Numbered from the stretch's first letter, positions 42,397-52,893 are shown. The stretch: 64,000 bases of DNA from Meconema thalassinum (GCA_946902985.2 OX336388.2:368763387-368827386), one strand, 5' to 3'. The notes: a model not told the origin generated them from the sequence alone. Translations and numbers: made by a program.

Positions 42397-44847
42397 ATGG
42401 CTTCAAACACCACAATATTCACGGCTAGTCAGGCAAATTGTGAAGCCAAGAAATTCAAATCACTCAGGCTTAAACTCATGAATTTAGACAAGTCAATTTG
42501 GTTCAACAAAAAATGTATAGAACTAAACCTCACCCCTAAATACGTACCAATTAAAACCGTACCGAACACACCAGCCTCGATCATTTCAACTAAACAAGCC
42601 AAAGCGCTTTGGATAAAAAACGAATTAAGATTTGCATACATAAGAAAGCAAAAAATTAACCAACAATTATACGACATTCAATTGCAACTAAGTAATTTCT
42701 GGCACGCAGCCCAATGGGACAGCTTCACCGAACACCTACATGACACCATCAAAATCAGAGCAACGAGGAAGCATGAAACGCTAGAAAATAAATTAAGAAA
42801 ACTAGGAGAAACACAGAACCATCAATCTAATGAACAACACACGAATAACAATGAATTCAATTTCCACAGCAGAGTAAACAACAGAACGAACGTAACCTTT
42901 TCTCAAGGTGAAATGAATATGTTAGACAAAGGTTTGAAATACAACTGCACAGACGCACACACGAACCACAATATAAAACAGTTAATCACAGATATTGAGA
43001 TAGCCAGTCACAAGCTCCCAGCAGAAGACAGGGAATTAACCAAAAATCTCGCCACCAACGAAGCCAAAAAAATCCTCAAACGAGAGGGCGATAGCAATAA
43101 CATTCAAAACAACAAACAAATCAAAGAAATAAAGTCGTTGAAACAAAAAATAAAAGAACATGACTTAATCATCACAAAAGCAGATAAGGGAAACACTACA
43201 GTAATTTTGAACAAAACAGAATACATTGAAAAAACAGTCGAATTCCTAAACAACAACGAAATCAAGGAATTAACAAAAGACCCCACCAACAAATTCCAAA
43301 AACAAATAAAAAGTGCGCTAAAAGAAACAGAATACATACTGACCAAAGCCGAAAAATCAAAACTAATAAACATGAACCCGAAAATACCGTCATTGAGGGG
43401 ACAACCAAAAATACACAAAAAGGAATGCCCAATGAGACCAATAGTCAATTGTAGGAATGCCCCTAATTACAAAATCAGCAAAGAGTTACTAAAAATCTTA
43501 AAATGCCGTCTTTCCAACGACAAAAACAACTCTGTAAAGAACACAACAGAACTAGTAACAGCATTGAACACCCTACAAATGAAACCTAGCTTCAGGCTAG
43601 TATCCTTCGACGTAACTAACATGTACACCAATATTCCGATTATTGAAGCAATCAACACTATCGAAAACAACTTAAAATCCAACAATTCGGTAAAAGAAAT
43701 TGAAGAGATTGTGAGATTACTGAGGGTCGTTCTCACCCAAAACGTGTTTCAATTCGACAATAAAATATACACACAGAGAGAAGGCCTAGCAATGGGATCG
43801 CCACTAAGTGGGTTAATCGCTGACATCTTCATCAATGCACTAGAAAATGCGTTCTTAGAAAAGACTTCAACAAAGGGAATAGTAATATGGAAAAGATACG
43901 TAGATGATGTAATTTGCATCTACGATACTGAACTAACAAGCGAAGAAACAATTCTCCAATCCATTAATAGCCTTCACCATTCTATCAAATTCACTAAGGA
44001 ATCCGAAATAGACCGGAAAATAAATTATCTCGATATAACTATTGAACGTAAAGACAACGACCTTTCATATTCCATATTCCGGAAAGCAACACAAACCTCG
44101 CATGCAATCGACAATCAGTCTAATCACCCCAGTACGCACAAACTAGCGGGTTTCAATTCAATGGTGCACAGGGCTTTAAACATACCCATGTCAAAAGACA
44201 ACTATAATAAGGAAATAAGAACTATTATGCAAATAGCAAAGGAAAACAACTTCTCGCCAAGCAAAATAAATCAAATTATAGCCAAACATAAAAATAAAGA
44301 TAAAACGATTCCCAAACCGGACAGTAATGAGAAAAAATTTGCGCGTTTCAACTATGTGAATGCGAATACATATAAAATCACTAACCTATTCAAAAAGCAA
44401 GGCATAAAGATAGCTTTCACGACGAAAAACACAACCGCTAGGCACCTCCTAAATAGTAATCTAAATAAACGTGACCCGTATTCAAGGTCAGGGGTATATT
44501 CTATAACGTGCCAAGACACCGATTGTCAAGCTAATTACATCGGGCAGAGTGGAAGGCGAGTAGACACACGTTATAATGAACATAGAAATGCGATAAGATA
44601 CGGAACACATTCAGCCGTGTGCGAACATATGTGTGACGCAGGGCATAGCTTTACCAACATAGAGTCGGACCTTAAAATAATCCATCACGAATCGAAAGGC
44701 AGAGCTCTTGACATAAAGGAAGCAATCGAGATACACCTAGCCAAACGAAACAATCCCAACAATCTAAATGAACACACGTTCATGGAGAGCTCACCCCTCT
44801 TCACGCTACTAAAAAACACACCCTGTCGGAAACAAAACACAATTTAG
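42397..44847 (+). CDS. Penelope-like RT with GIY-YIG endonuclease, intact
   Basis: A complete 816-residue protein of a Penelope-like element. The N-terminal ~270 residues are rich in Lys, Asn and Glu, probably helical and nucleic-acid binding. The reverse transcriptase follows: RPIVNCRNAPNYKI (about 347-360), motif A FDVTNMYTNIP with D405, motif B GLAMGSPLSGLIADIF (about 465-480), motif C YVDD at 501-504, and INYLDITIERK after it. The C-terminal GIY-YIG endonuclease nicks target DNA. It has GVY at 699-701, YIG at 714-716, the Arg and His of GRRVDTRYNEH, and the Glu of KEAIEIHL. A Cys pair (CQDTDC) lies between GVY and YIG. All catalytic residues are visible and no stop interrupts the frame, so the protein could be functional. 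ATG 42397 is the first in frame and lies in the inverted region that also occurs upstream. Confidence 0.96.
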   Translation: MASNTTIFTASQANCEAKKFKSLRLKLMNLDKSIWFNKKCIELNLTPKYVPIKTVPNTPASIISTKQAKALWIKNELRFAYIRKQKINQQLYDIQLQLSNFWHAAQWDSFTEHLHDTIKIRATRKHETLENKLRKLGETQNHQSNEQHTNNNEFNFHSRVNNRTNVTFSQGEMNMLDKGLKYNCTDAHTNHNIKQLITDIEIASHKLPAEDRELTKNLATNEAKKILKREGDSNNIQNNKQIKEIKSLKQKIKEHDLIITKADKGNTTVILNKTEYIEKTVEFLNNNEIKELTKDPTNKFQKQIKSALKETEYILTKAEKSKLINMNPKIPSLRGQPKIHKKECPMRPIVNCRNAPNYKISKELLKILKCRLSNDKNNSVKNTTELVTALNTLQMKPSFRLVSFDVTNMYTNIPIIEAINTIENNLKSNNSVKEIEEIVRLLRVVLTQNVFQFDNKIYTQREGLAMGSPLSGLIADIFINALENAFLEKTSTKGIVIWKRYVDDVICIYDTELTSEETILQSINSLHHSIKFTKESEIDRKINYLDITIERKDNDLSYSIFRKATQTSHAIDNQSNHPSTHKLAGFNSMVHRALNIPMSKDNYNKEIRTIMQIAKENNFSPSKINQIIAKHKNKDKTIPKPDSNEKKFARFNYVNANTYKITNLFKKQGIKIAFTTKNTTARHLLNSNLNKRDPYSRSGVYSITCQDTDCQANYIGQSGRRVDTRYNEHRNAIRYGTHSAVCEHMCDAGHSFTNIESDLKIIHHESKGRALDIKEAIEIHLAKRNNPNNLNEHTFMESSPLFTLLKNTPCRKQNTI

Positions 44848-45210
44848 CGACACAGCCAAGCTAGATAACAAAAAGGGGGGAAACTAGGGGGTTTTTAATA
44901 GGTAAATGTTATCTGGATCAGGTGTACGATGTACTTTTCTTCTGCAATAAACCAAGGCCCATATTAGAGGCAGTATTAAAGGTGCCGGGACGTCCTCATA
45001 AGACCGTCAACGCTTAGTTCGAATGGGTTATGCTCCACGCGTGGCGAGGACTAATCCACGGTCTTTAATAGTTGTAGATCCACCTCATTCAATAACATAC
45101 ATCTTATCTAGGTTGGCAACACCTCACATAAACACATCGCGATCACTCCCCACAGCACGTAGGGACAGGGGGGGAAGGCAGGGAAAAACCAGTCGTTAAG
45201 ATAACCACCG
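44848..45210 (+). other. Penelope-like element 3' region before right arm
   Basis: Non-coding, with G runs near 44875-44890 and a few direct motifs. It separates the stop codon from the hammerhead-bearing right arm and presumably belongs to the 3' UTR. Confidence 0.6.
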
Positions 45211-45507
45211 CAGTCGACCGCACAGCGAGCTCAAGTGAACACGGAAACTGCGAATAGCTGTAGTACGGAAGACAATCAGATAAGTAGTTAGCCTAAAATT
45301 TTATAGTTTAACCATAGTTTACAACCATATAATCTCTCTAAAGTACAATCTCCAGATAGCCATCACCATTTAGCATTTCACCTAACATATATACTGCATT
45401 TAGCATACACTGACAGTCGCAGTACCAATACTGCAACTAAATAATTGTACATATTGTAAATATTTTCACCTGTATTTCAAACATAGATTTTATAGCCTAA
45501 GTGTATT

Positions 45508-45548
45508 GGATCTGATGATGATCGCTTGACGATCGAAACTGGTCATCC
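45508..45548 (+). ncRNA. candidate type I hammerhead ribozyme, right arm
   Basis: Parts in order: stem I 5' strand GGAT (45508-45511); core CTGATGA (45512-45518); one extra T; stem II GATCG / loop CTTGA / CGATC (45520-45534); GAAA (45535-45538); a minimal stem III (AC..GT, 2-nt loop); cleavage triplet GTC (45542-45544); stem I 3' strand ATCC (45545-45548). Penelope-like elements are known to carry small type I hammerheads with very short stem III. The extra T after the core is a deviation. Predicted cleavage is after 45544. Confidence 0.75.
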
Positions 45549-45954
45549 TAGTGTTTTATTAATCTCATGTAATTTATTTCAGGATTAGGGCATAACCCAT
45601 CTCTTTTGGGTACATTCGTGTTGACCGACTGAAAAGCACTAAACTCTTATTTTAAAGGGTTTGTAACAGCCTATTGTGCGTTATTTGAAAATGTTATTAA
45701 AAGTAAAGAACAAAACGATTCCACATAGTGCCTGAACTCTAGCCGTTGGTGCTAGTTCAGGATATTAATTAATACTTTTATTGCAGCCAAATAGCAATCG
45801 AAAATATCCACATAGTTGGTATACACACTTCTCTGTAGGGTCATGGAAATATTTGTTAATTCAATTAGGGTTGTGAAAGACATGCACAACCGACGTGTAA
45901 AGACATGCCTCAACTCAATGTTGGATGTTGCCCACGTCAGGTCGATTATGTAAT

Positions 45955-46188
45955 AATAATAATAATAATAATAATAATGTTATTGGTTTTACGTCCCTTT
46001 TAACTACTGTTGCTTTTAGAGACGGAATTTTGTCCCGAAGGGGATCTATAACGTGCCAGTAAATCTACTGACACGGCTCCCTTGCATTTGTGCACTCTCA
46101 AATGCCAGCTGACTGCGCCAGGATACGAACCTGCAACCTAGGGCCCAGCATGAGAGAACGTTACCGCTGAGCCACGCAGCCAGTCCGG
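45955..46188 (-). mobile_element. tRNA-derived SINE (family S2), copy 1
   Basis: On minus: ggctgcgtggctcagcggta (A box), ggttgcaggttcgtatcctg (B-box-like), gcgcagtcagctggcatttg. The tail is gacgtaaaaccaataacat plus (ATT)n. The orientation is read from the tail at the left. Related copies: 52236-52418, 58572-58760 and a 67-bp stub at 52948-53014. Confidence 0.85.
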
Positions 46189-46317
46189 TCGATTTTGTCT
46201 CCAGATCCATAACATTTTTGAGATACTTCTTATCTTTCTTTCTTCAATGATGGTAGCAGATTTTTTCGAGGTTGTGGTGTTTGGTAGAGGTAAATAGTTT
46301 CTAAGGTCTTCAACCAA

Positions 46318-46420
46318 GAAATTATTCAATTATACTCTTTGATAAAAACAACGTGTTATAACTATACTCATACATTTAGGAGAAAGTAAGCTATATGTTC
46401 GTTACTGAACATCTTGTTTC
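46318..46420 (-). repeat. DINE-like subfamily 1 5'-end fragment, inverted
   Basis: ttaggagaaagtaagctata and tgaacatcttgtttcc are the inverse of the 5' end seen at 18132, 26293 and 41785. Confidence 0.65.
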
Positions 46421-46429
46421 CATATACCC

Positions 46430-46800
46430 TACTTATGTTAATTGCCTCTATCAACATACGAAATTTCAGTTTGATAGCTGTAATACAGTAGATTCGTAGG
46501 TATTGAGAACCGACTAATTATTTCGGATGGTCGCCAAGTTGGATTTTTATATATCTAAGGCTTAGAGTTATGTACTATTACATGCAGATTATTGTGTACG
46601 TGTGGTATACAAACTTCAAACACATGATTAGGATAGAAGATATAAAAACAAGATTTTAAAATTTCACACAGCTGCCATCTTGTCGTTATGACAAGAGTTG
46701 AAAAAATGTAGATGCCATTGGATTAAAATTTGTTTAAGCATTTTACCGTACCAAGTTTCACTGTGCTCGGATGATTAGATCGCGAGAATCGCCCCCAATA
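46430..46800 (+). mobile_element. DINE-like subfamily 2 fragment, 3'-truncated
   Basis: Matches 20578 onward (taccctacttatgttaattg, ttcagtttgatagctgtaat, tttcggatggtcgccaagtt). It stops near atcgcgagaatcgccccc. Confidence 0.6.
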
Positions 46801-46816
46801 ACTGGGCGGGGTACGT

Positions 46817-46903
46817 GTACTTTGGGTGTGTGTAGAATTTGTCTGATAACCGGTATAAGTTAACACCGGTTATCAGACAGATTCTACACACATCCAAAGT
46901 ACA
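46817..46903. repeat. near-perfect palindrome, ~39-bp arms
   Basis: gtgtactttgggtgtgtgta ... tctgataaccggt pairs with accggttatcagacag ... cacacatccaaagtaca. It is two fragments of the dispersed gtgtgtagaa family facing each other with a 7-9 bp spacer. Confidence 0.85.
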
Positions 46904-46979
46904 CGGGGCTACATGGCCGCGTTGTCGCAGCCCCTAAACTTAAGAACCAACCAACAATGTATATAAGATGTAAGTAGCA

Positions 46980-47087
46980 TACCTGAAAAAAAAAACATGT
47001 ATTAGTTTAAGATCACTAAAATTGCTCCATTATGATAGTGAACATAAACTAATACATGTAATGTTTTCCATGAGTGTTATTTAATAG
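46980..47087. repeat. short inverted repeat around acatgtatta/taatacatgt
   Basis: The text aaacatgtattagtttaagat and the later cataaactaatacatgt are inverse to each other. A small palindrome borders family X copy 3. Confidence 0.45.
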
Positions 47088-47755
47088 TACATTATGCAAC
47101 GAGCCTATAATGGCTATAATTAAGACACGAGTATTTTTTTATAAAACGAGCGTATGCGAGTTTTATAATTTCCATACGAGTGTCTTAATTACCATTATAG
47201 GCGAGTTGCATACGACTGTTTATGTTCGACGATAATTATAATTTTATTATATGTTTTAACATAAATATTCATAAATATCTGTTGAGGGTCAGCCACAAGA
47301 ATTTTGTTATCGGAGAGCGAGCGCGAGACATCTCTCTGTCTTTCAAGATCTTTGACGCATGCGCTCTGTGTCCTTGCAATGACATATGCAAGCCATATGT
47401 TTACATCTGCCGTCCCTCAGTAATATTGTCACCGGAGTCGTTTGAATGCGCTGTGTAGAAATTAGTGTTGGTGATTTTAAGGTACAGAGCTATTTCTTGT
47501 TTCATATTCGCCAGTTTATTTACGCGAACATATGGACGGTGCGTATTCCATGTCGGTAATTTATTATAGTTCGATGTTGTGTTTATGTCCGACATGTTGG
47601 ATTTTGAGCGCATGCGCGAAGGTATCGTTACCTAATTGGTCAATGAACGAGCTCTGATTGGCTGGAGAAACTGTATCATAATGGAAAACAGTGTTATAAT
47701 GACCATCATTATGACACCGTTTTCTGACACATAATTGTCAGGGTCGAACATAAAT
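47088..47755 (-). mobile_element. repeat family X, copy 3
   Basis: In reverse orientation: the terminal palindrome first (gcaacgagcctataatggct ... ccattataggcgagttgc, 47096-47212), then tgttcgacgataattataat, the body, and cagggtcgaacata at the end. The minus-strand frame 47613-47401 encodes PYVRVNKLANMKQEIALYL, matching copy 2. Confidence 0.65.
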
Positions 47756-48543
47756 ATTATTATACATTGTACCCCACCCAGTTATTGGACAAATTAATGT
47801 TGAATGACTGAAGAGTTTCAACTGAGAGTTTGAAATGTAATGGGAGTTCTTTATTTATCTTGAATGTCTGTAGGCACAGCACATCGCCTTCTTGTTCGCT
47901 ATGGAACAAGTATAGGTACGTGTTGTCCCATTGTACACTAAGTACTGCGTTAGAGAAGGCCGACCCCGAGTCCGAGGCGCAGTCGACGACGATTGAGATG
48001 TTGATGCAATAGCACTGACTTTCTCCACTGGAGTGATGACCATTGAATGAATCACGTTGCTGTTGCGGCCCAGCAGATTGTGCAGGCGGTCTACGTTAAG
48101 ACTACTGTTGCCAACGTCAGGACATTGAACATCGCACTGAACATAAGTTAACTCCCGAAACGAATACATTTTAATGTCAACAACGAAATGAAATGTTCCA
48201 TGCATTTAAAATTCACGTTGGAGGGCGAAACTAAATACCGGGTGAATTGAGTAGCGTGAATGCGTAGCTAAGGTTAGCTTAGGTTGGGACGTGTGGAACT
48301 GCAGCGCTCATTTAAATTGTAAATTCATGGTGGTCCTGAGTGTCATTAAATTTTAATGACATTATTTCATTCAGCCCACCAATATATCAGCTGAGAAGAA
48401 GGAGGCCGAAACAGCCAAGGACAAACCCCAGAGAAAGATGCCGCAGTCCAGGAACGTCATGGGGTCCATGATGCGCTAAGTCCACGAGAGGGTTCGTGAT
48501 GGCAGTGCCAACCTCAGGTGTCGGATAAGAACCCACCAAATTA
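47756..48543. other. no gene recognised
   Basis: Nothing convincing. The frames on both strands at 47830-48205 lack a family pattern. The stretch at 47762-47800 (accccacccagttattggac) recurs near 25255 and, inverted, near 46800. Confidence 0.4.
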
Positions 48544-51500
48544 TCTTCTATATATATAAAAATAAATTGCTGTTCGTTAGTCTCACTAAAAATCGAGAAC
48601 GGCTGGGCTGATTTGGCTAATTTTGGTCTTGAATTATTTGTGGAAGTCCAGGGAAGGTTTAAAAGGTGAATAAATACGAAAGTTGTAGCTCACGAGTAGA
48701 TTCAACAAATGAGTGATGGCACGCGAATCGCTTAAAAAAGTCCCGTATGCGTTCATATACCATTCATACGGTTGCTATGAAACTTTGGTTGTATTGTTGT
48801 GCACACCCTAGGAAAGGTTTCTGACTTAGTAAATCCTTTTTACAATTGGTAGCGCACGAGTAGATTCAACAAATGAGCGACGACGGCCGAAGCGTTTCAA
48901 CAAAGTCCTTAATGCGTTCACATACCATTCGTCAGATAGCGATGAATCTTGGGTGAAAGGTTGTGTACACTACAGGCAAGGTTTCTGGCTTAGTAAATCC
49001 ATGTTATAATAGGTAGCGCACGAGTAAATTCAACAAATGAGCGACGACGAGCGAAGCATTACAACTAAGTCCCGTATGCGTTCATATACTATTCGTCTGA
49101 TAGTGATGAAACTTGGGTGAGATGTTGTGTACACTTCATGGAAAGTTTCTGGCTTAGTAAATCCACTTAACAATAAGTAGCGCACGATTAGATTCAACAA
49201 ATCAGCGACGACGGGCGAAGCGTATCAACAAAGTCCTGTATGCGTTCACATACCATTCGTCCGATAGCGATGAAACTAGGGTGAGAGGTTGTGTACACTA
49301 CAGGCAAGGTGTCTGGCTTAGTAAATCCATGTTATAATAGGTAGCGCACGAGTAGATTCAACAAATGAGCGACGACGAGCGAAGCGTTTCAATAAAGTCC
49401 CGTATGCGTTCACATACCATTCGTCCGATAGCGATGTAACTTGGATGAGAGGTTGTGTACACTACAGGCAAGGTTTCTGGCTTAGTAAATCCATGTTATA
49501 ATAGGTAGCGCACAAGTAAATTCAACAAATGAGCGACGATGAGCGAAGCGTTACAACTAAGTCCCGTATGCGTTCATATACTATTCGTCTGATAGTGATG
49601 AAACTTGGGTGAGATGTTGTGTACACTTCATGGAAGGTTTCTGGCTTAGTAAATCCAGTTAACAATAAGTAGCGCACGATTAGATTCAACAAATCAGCGA
49701 CGACGGGCGAAGCGTATCAACAAAGTCCTGTATGCGTTCGCATACCATTCGTCCGATAGCGATCAAACTAGGGTGAGAGGTTGTGTACACTACAGGCAAG
49801 GTGTCTGGCTTAGTAAATCCATGTTATAATAGGTAGCGCACGAGTAGATTCAACAAATAAGCGACGACGAGCGAAGCGTTTCAATAAAGTCCCGTATGCG
49901 TTCACATACCATTCGTCCAATAGCGATGAAACTTGGGTGAGAGGTTGTGTACACTACAGGCAAGGTTTCTGGCTCAGTAAATCCATGTTATAATAGGTAG
50001 CGCACAAGTAAATTCCACAAATGAGCGACGACGAGTGAAGCGTTTCAACTAAGTCCCGTAGGCGTTCATATACTATTCGTCTGATAGTGATGAAACTTGG
50101 GTGAGATGATGTGTGCACTTCATGGAAGGTTTATGGCTTAGTAAATCCACTTAACAATATGTAGCGCACGATTAGATTCAACAAATCAGCGACGACGGGC
50201 GAAGCGATTCAAGAAAGTCCTGACGCGTTCACATACCATTCGTCCGATAGCGATGAAACTAGGGTGAGAGGTTCTGTACACTACTAGCAAGGTGTCTGGC
50301 TAAGTAAATCCATGTTATAATAGGTAGCGCACGAGTAGATTCAACAAATGAGCGACGATGCGCGAAGCGTTTCAACAATGTCCCGTTTGCGTTCATATAC
50401 TATTCGTCTGATAGCGATGAAACTTGGGTGAGATGTTGTGTACACTTCCAGGAAGGTTTCTGGGTTAGTTAATTCACTTTATAATAGGTATCGCATAAGT
50501 AGATTAAACAAACGAGCGACGACGAGCGATGTGTTTCAACATAGTCCGGTATACGTTCATATACCATTCGTCTGATAGCGACTAAACTTGGGTGAGTTGT
50601 TGTGTACACTCCAGGGAAAGTTTCAGGCTTAGTTAATCCATTTTACAATGGGTAGCGCTCAAGAAGATTCAACATATGAGTGAAGGCACGCGAAGCGCTT
50701 CAACAAAGTCCCGTATGCGTTCATATACCATTTGTCCGAAAGCAATGAAACTTGGGTGAGATGTTGTGTACACTTCAGGGAAGGTTTCTGGCATAGTATA
50801 TCCACTTTACAATAGGTATCGCACAAGTAGATTCAACAAATGAGTAACGACGTGCGTAACGTTTAAAATAATCCGTATGCGTTCATATACCATTCATGCG
50901 ATCGCAATGAATTTGGAGAAATGTTGTTTCCACTCCCGCAAAGATTTCTGATTTAATAAATCCATTTTACAATTGGTAGCGCACGATGAGATGCAATTAA
51001 TGGGCGACAGCGCGTGAATCGGTTCAACCAAGTCCCGTATGCGTTCATATAACATTCATCCGATTATCCTAAAACTTTGGGGAGTTGAGCACAGTTCTGC
51101 GAAGGTGTATGAATTAGTGAATCCGTTTTTCAATGGGTGGCGCACGAGTAGATTCAACAAATGAGTGTCGTCGCGCGAATCATTTAAGCAAAAACCCTTA
51201 TGCGTTCATATGCCATTCATCCGATTTCGATGAAATTTTCATGAGTTGTTGTGAACACGCCAGGGAAGGTTTTCACTTAGTAAATCCATTTTACAATAGG
51301 TAGCGTACGAGTATATTCAACAAATGGGTGACGACGCTCGAATCTTTTCAACAAAGTCCCGTATGCGTTCATAGACCATTCATTTCAATGCAATGAAAAT
51401 TTGGTGAGTTGTTGAGCACGCTCCCATGATTTGTTTTGAGATAGTAAATCAATTTTTCAATAGTTTAGAGGTGGTTAACGGAAAAAGAAAAACAATATTG

Positions 51501-51585
51501 GGAATCCAAAAGCACTTCAACATACAAAGTTACAATGCCAACACTTTCTTTGATTGGCATTGCAACGCATGCCGGGTACAGCTAG
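48544..51585 (+). mobile_element. non-autonomous Helitron, complete, 3042 bp
   Basis: The 5' end is TCTTCTATATATATAAAA preceded by A (48543). The 3' end is a hairpin GGCATTGC/GCATGCC (51557-51577), 8 bp, then CTAG (51582-51585) followed by T. These are the defining Helitron features: 5' TC, 3' hairpin plus CTRR, and insertion between A and T without TSD. There is no Rep/helicase. The first ~140 bp (ctgttcgttagtctcact ... ctggaagtcc-like) is a lead-in, and most of the body is a tandem array. Confidence 0.88.
48685..51460 (+). repeat. 164-bp tandem array, ~17 units, three-unit higher order
   Basis: The box tagcgcacgagtagattcaa, or a variant, starts at 48685, 48850, 49014, 49178, 49342, 49506, 49670, 49834, 49998, 50162, 50325, 50489, 50653, 50817, 50977, 51138 and 51301. 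Spacing is almost always 164. Units from 49014 cycle through three variants (cacaagtaaattc / cacgattagattc / cacgagtagattc), giving a 492-bp higher-order unit repeated about three times. Outer units are more diverged. Confidence 0.92.
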
Positions 51586-51586
51586 T

Positions 51587-52222
51587 ATTCTATAATTTAG
51601 TCGGGATTGTTCGGGATTAGCAGGCGGATATAATACATAATTTGTGTATATTAATTTATGGAAATGTGTCTTTCCATTGTTTACTTGTCAGTTAGGGTTT
51701 GAGGGGTCATGGATGTAGTTGTTTTGTGCATGTTTTGTTGCGGAGAGTACAGCAGGGAATTATTTAGGGTGATTTCGTGCCGCTGCACGATGGCCTGTAA
51801 ATGTAGCATAATCATATCTGTGATGGGAGGAAAATAATTACCTAGAGTTCAATGGCCTTAAGACGCAGAGCAGCGGCGAAAGTGCATAGTGCTACCATCT
51901 AGCGGTTCGAATGGACACCTACTGGAACGAACTATTGAAGAATAACACAATTCGACTTCGAATACGCTAGGAAATACAGATTTTAAGTCCTTTGCGTTCT
52001 TCTTGTAGCATGATATAAGGAACGGAGGTGGATGTTGATCCGAAAGGGGCAGTAATAAGAATGAAATACATGTATATTGCCATTAAAAGATTTAATCGTA
52101 ATTTTATGACAGCAGTTTGACTAGCCTACGGATATTTCCAGAAGCAAATTACACGTCTAAATCGTATTGATCATGATATTGACCATGGGAAGATGTTTCA
52201 CTCTTGAATCATTCGTTCTATT
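51587..52222. other. no gene seen
   Basis: No recognisable gene or element end between the Helitron and the SINE. Confidence 0.4.
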
Positions 52223-52235
52223 CACATATGCCTTA

Positions 52236-52418
52236 GGCTGGCTGCGTGGCTCATCGGTAACGTTCTTGCCAGCTTTGCCCAAGGTTGCAGGATCGAATCC
52301 TGGCGCAGCCAGTTGGATTTTGAGGGTGCCCCTTCGAGGCACAATTCCGGTACCCCGGATTCTCTCAAAGCCGCAGTACTTAACAGGGACGTAAAACCAA
52401 TAAAAAATAAAAATTTAA
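52236..52418 (+). mobile_element. tRNA-derived SINE (family S2), copy with 13-bp TSD
   Basis: The direct repeat cacatatgcctta flanks it (52223-52235, 52419-52431). The head (52240-52310) keeps a perfect 7-bp acceptor stem GGCTGCG/CGCAGCC, a D-arm region gtggctcatcggtaacg and a B box ggatcgaatcc, and is 71 nt long. The tail is gacgtaaaaccaataaaaaa. This is the best-preserved S2 copy and shows the tRNA origin plainly. Confidence 0.93.
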
Positions 52419-52431
52419 CACATATGCCTTA

Positions 52432-52893
52432 AGGACTTTGAAACACTTGTAGGTCAGTAATTTCGTTCAGCAGTTACAGATACCGTCATTAAAGTCATTA
52501 ATTGATAGAAAACCACCAGTCAATCCCATGGGTGCTTTCAGACAAAAAATGGCAAAAACTATCTTCATGTCCATGACATTTTGGCAGATACCTTTCCCCC
52601 ACTCACATTTGGAAACAGCATTTTAGAGTTATCTGCTCTTCACATCCCACTGAGTACACTTGGAAAATGATTAAATGGATAGGTTTAATCACAACAATGT
52701 TTTAAAGAGAGACAGAGGCGACCTAGCAATATTTTCAGGTGGTGCGAGATCTCATTGTGGCGCCCCCTCCCCCCTTCCCCCTCCCCTAAATACCGTATAA
52801 CAAACATTATTTCCATTATTAATAACTGTCATTTTAATTTTAATATTAAAATAATATTCCTAGAACGCTCCTAAAATACAGTATTATTTAATA
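52432..52893. other. no gene seen
   Basis: Nothing recognised. A C-rich stretch lies at 52763-52790. Confidence 0.4.

Larger units (their letters stand above)
41873..45648 (+). mobile_element. Penelope-like retroelement with 438-bp inverted arms
   Basis: The left arm 41918-42355 and right arm 45211-45648 are inverted copies of equal length. The right arm is the natural 3' UTR side, and the left arm is its reverse. In addition 41873-41943 is an inverted copy of 42349-42419, the segment that carries the start of the ORF. The element encodes one complete protein (42397-44847). Flanking repeats in inverse orientation are documented for Penelope-like elements. The close match of the arms suggests recent insertion or gene conversion. 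Confidence 0.92.

Noticed and set aside
43104..43736. Hydrophobic minus-strand frames resembling membrane proteins
   Set aside because: They are antisense to the Lys/Asn-rich Penelope-like ORF, which produces Phe/Leu-rich shadows.
48685..51460. Regular 164-bp repeats considered as a CRISPR-like array
   Set aside because: The whole unit is repeated, with no unique spacers. The setting is eukaryotic and the array lies within Helitron ends.
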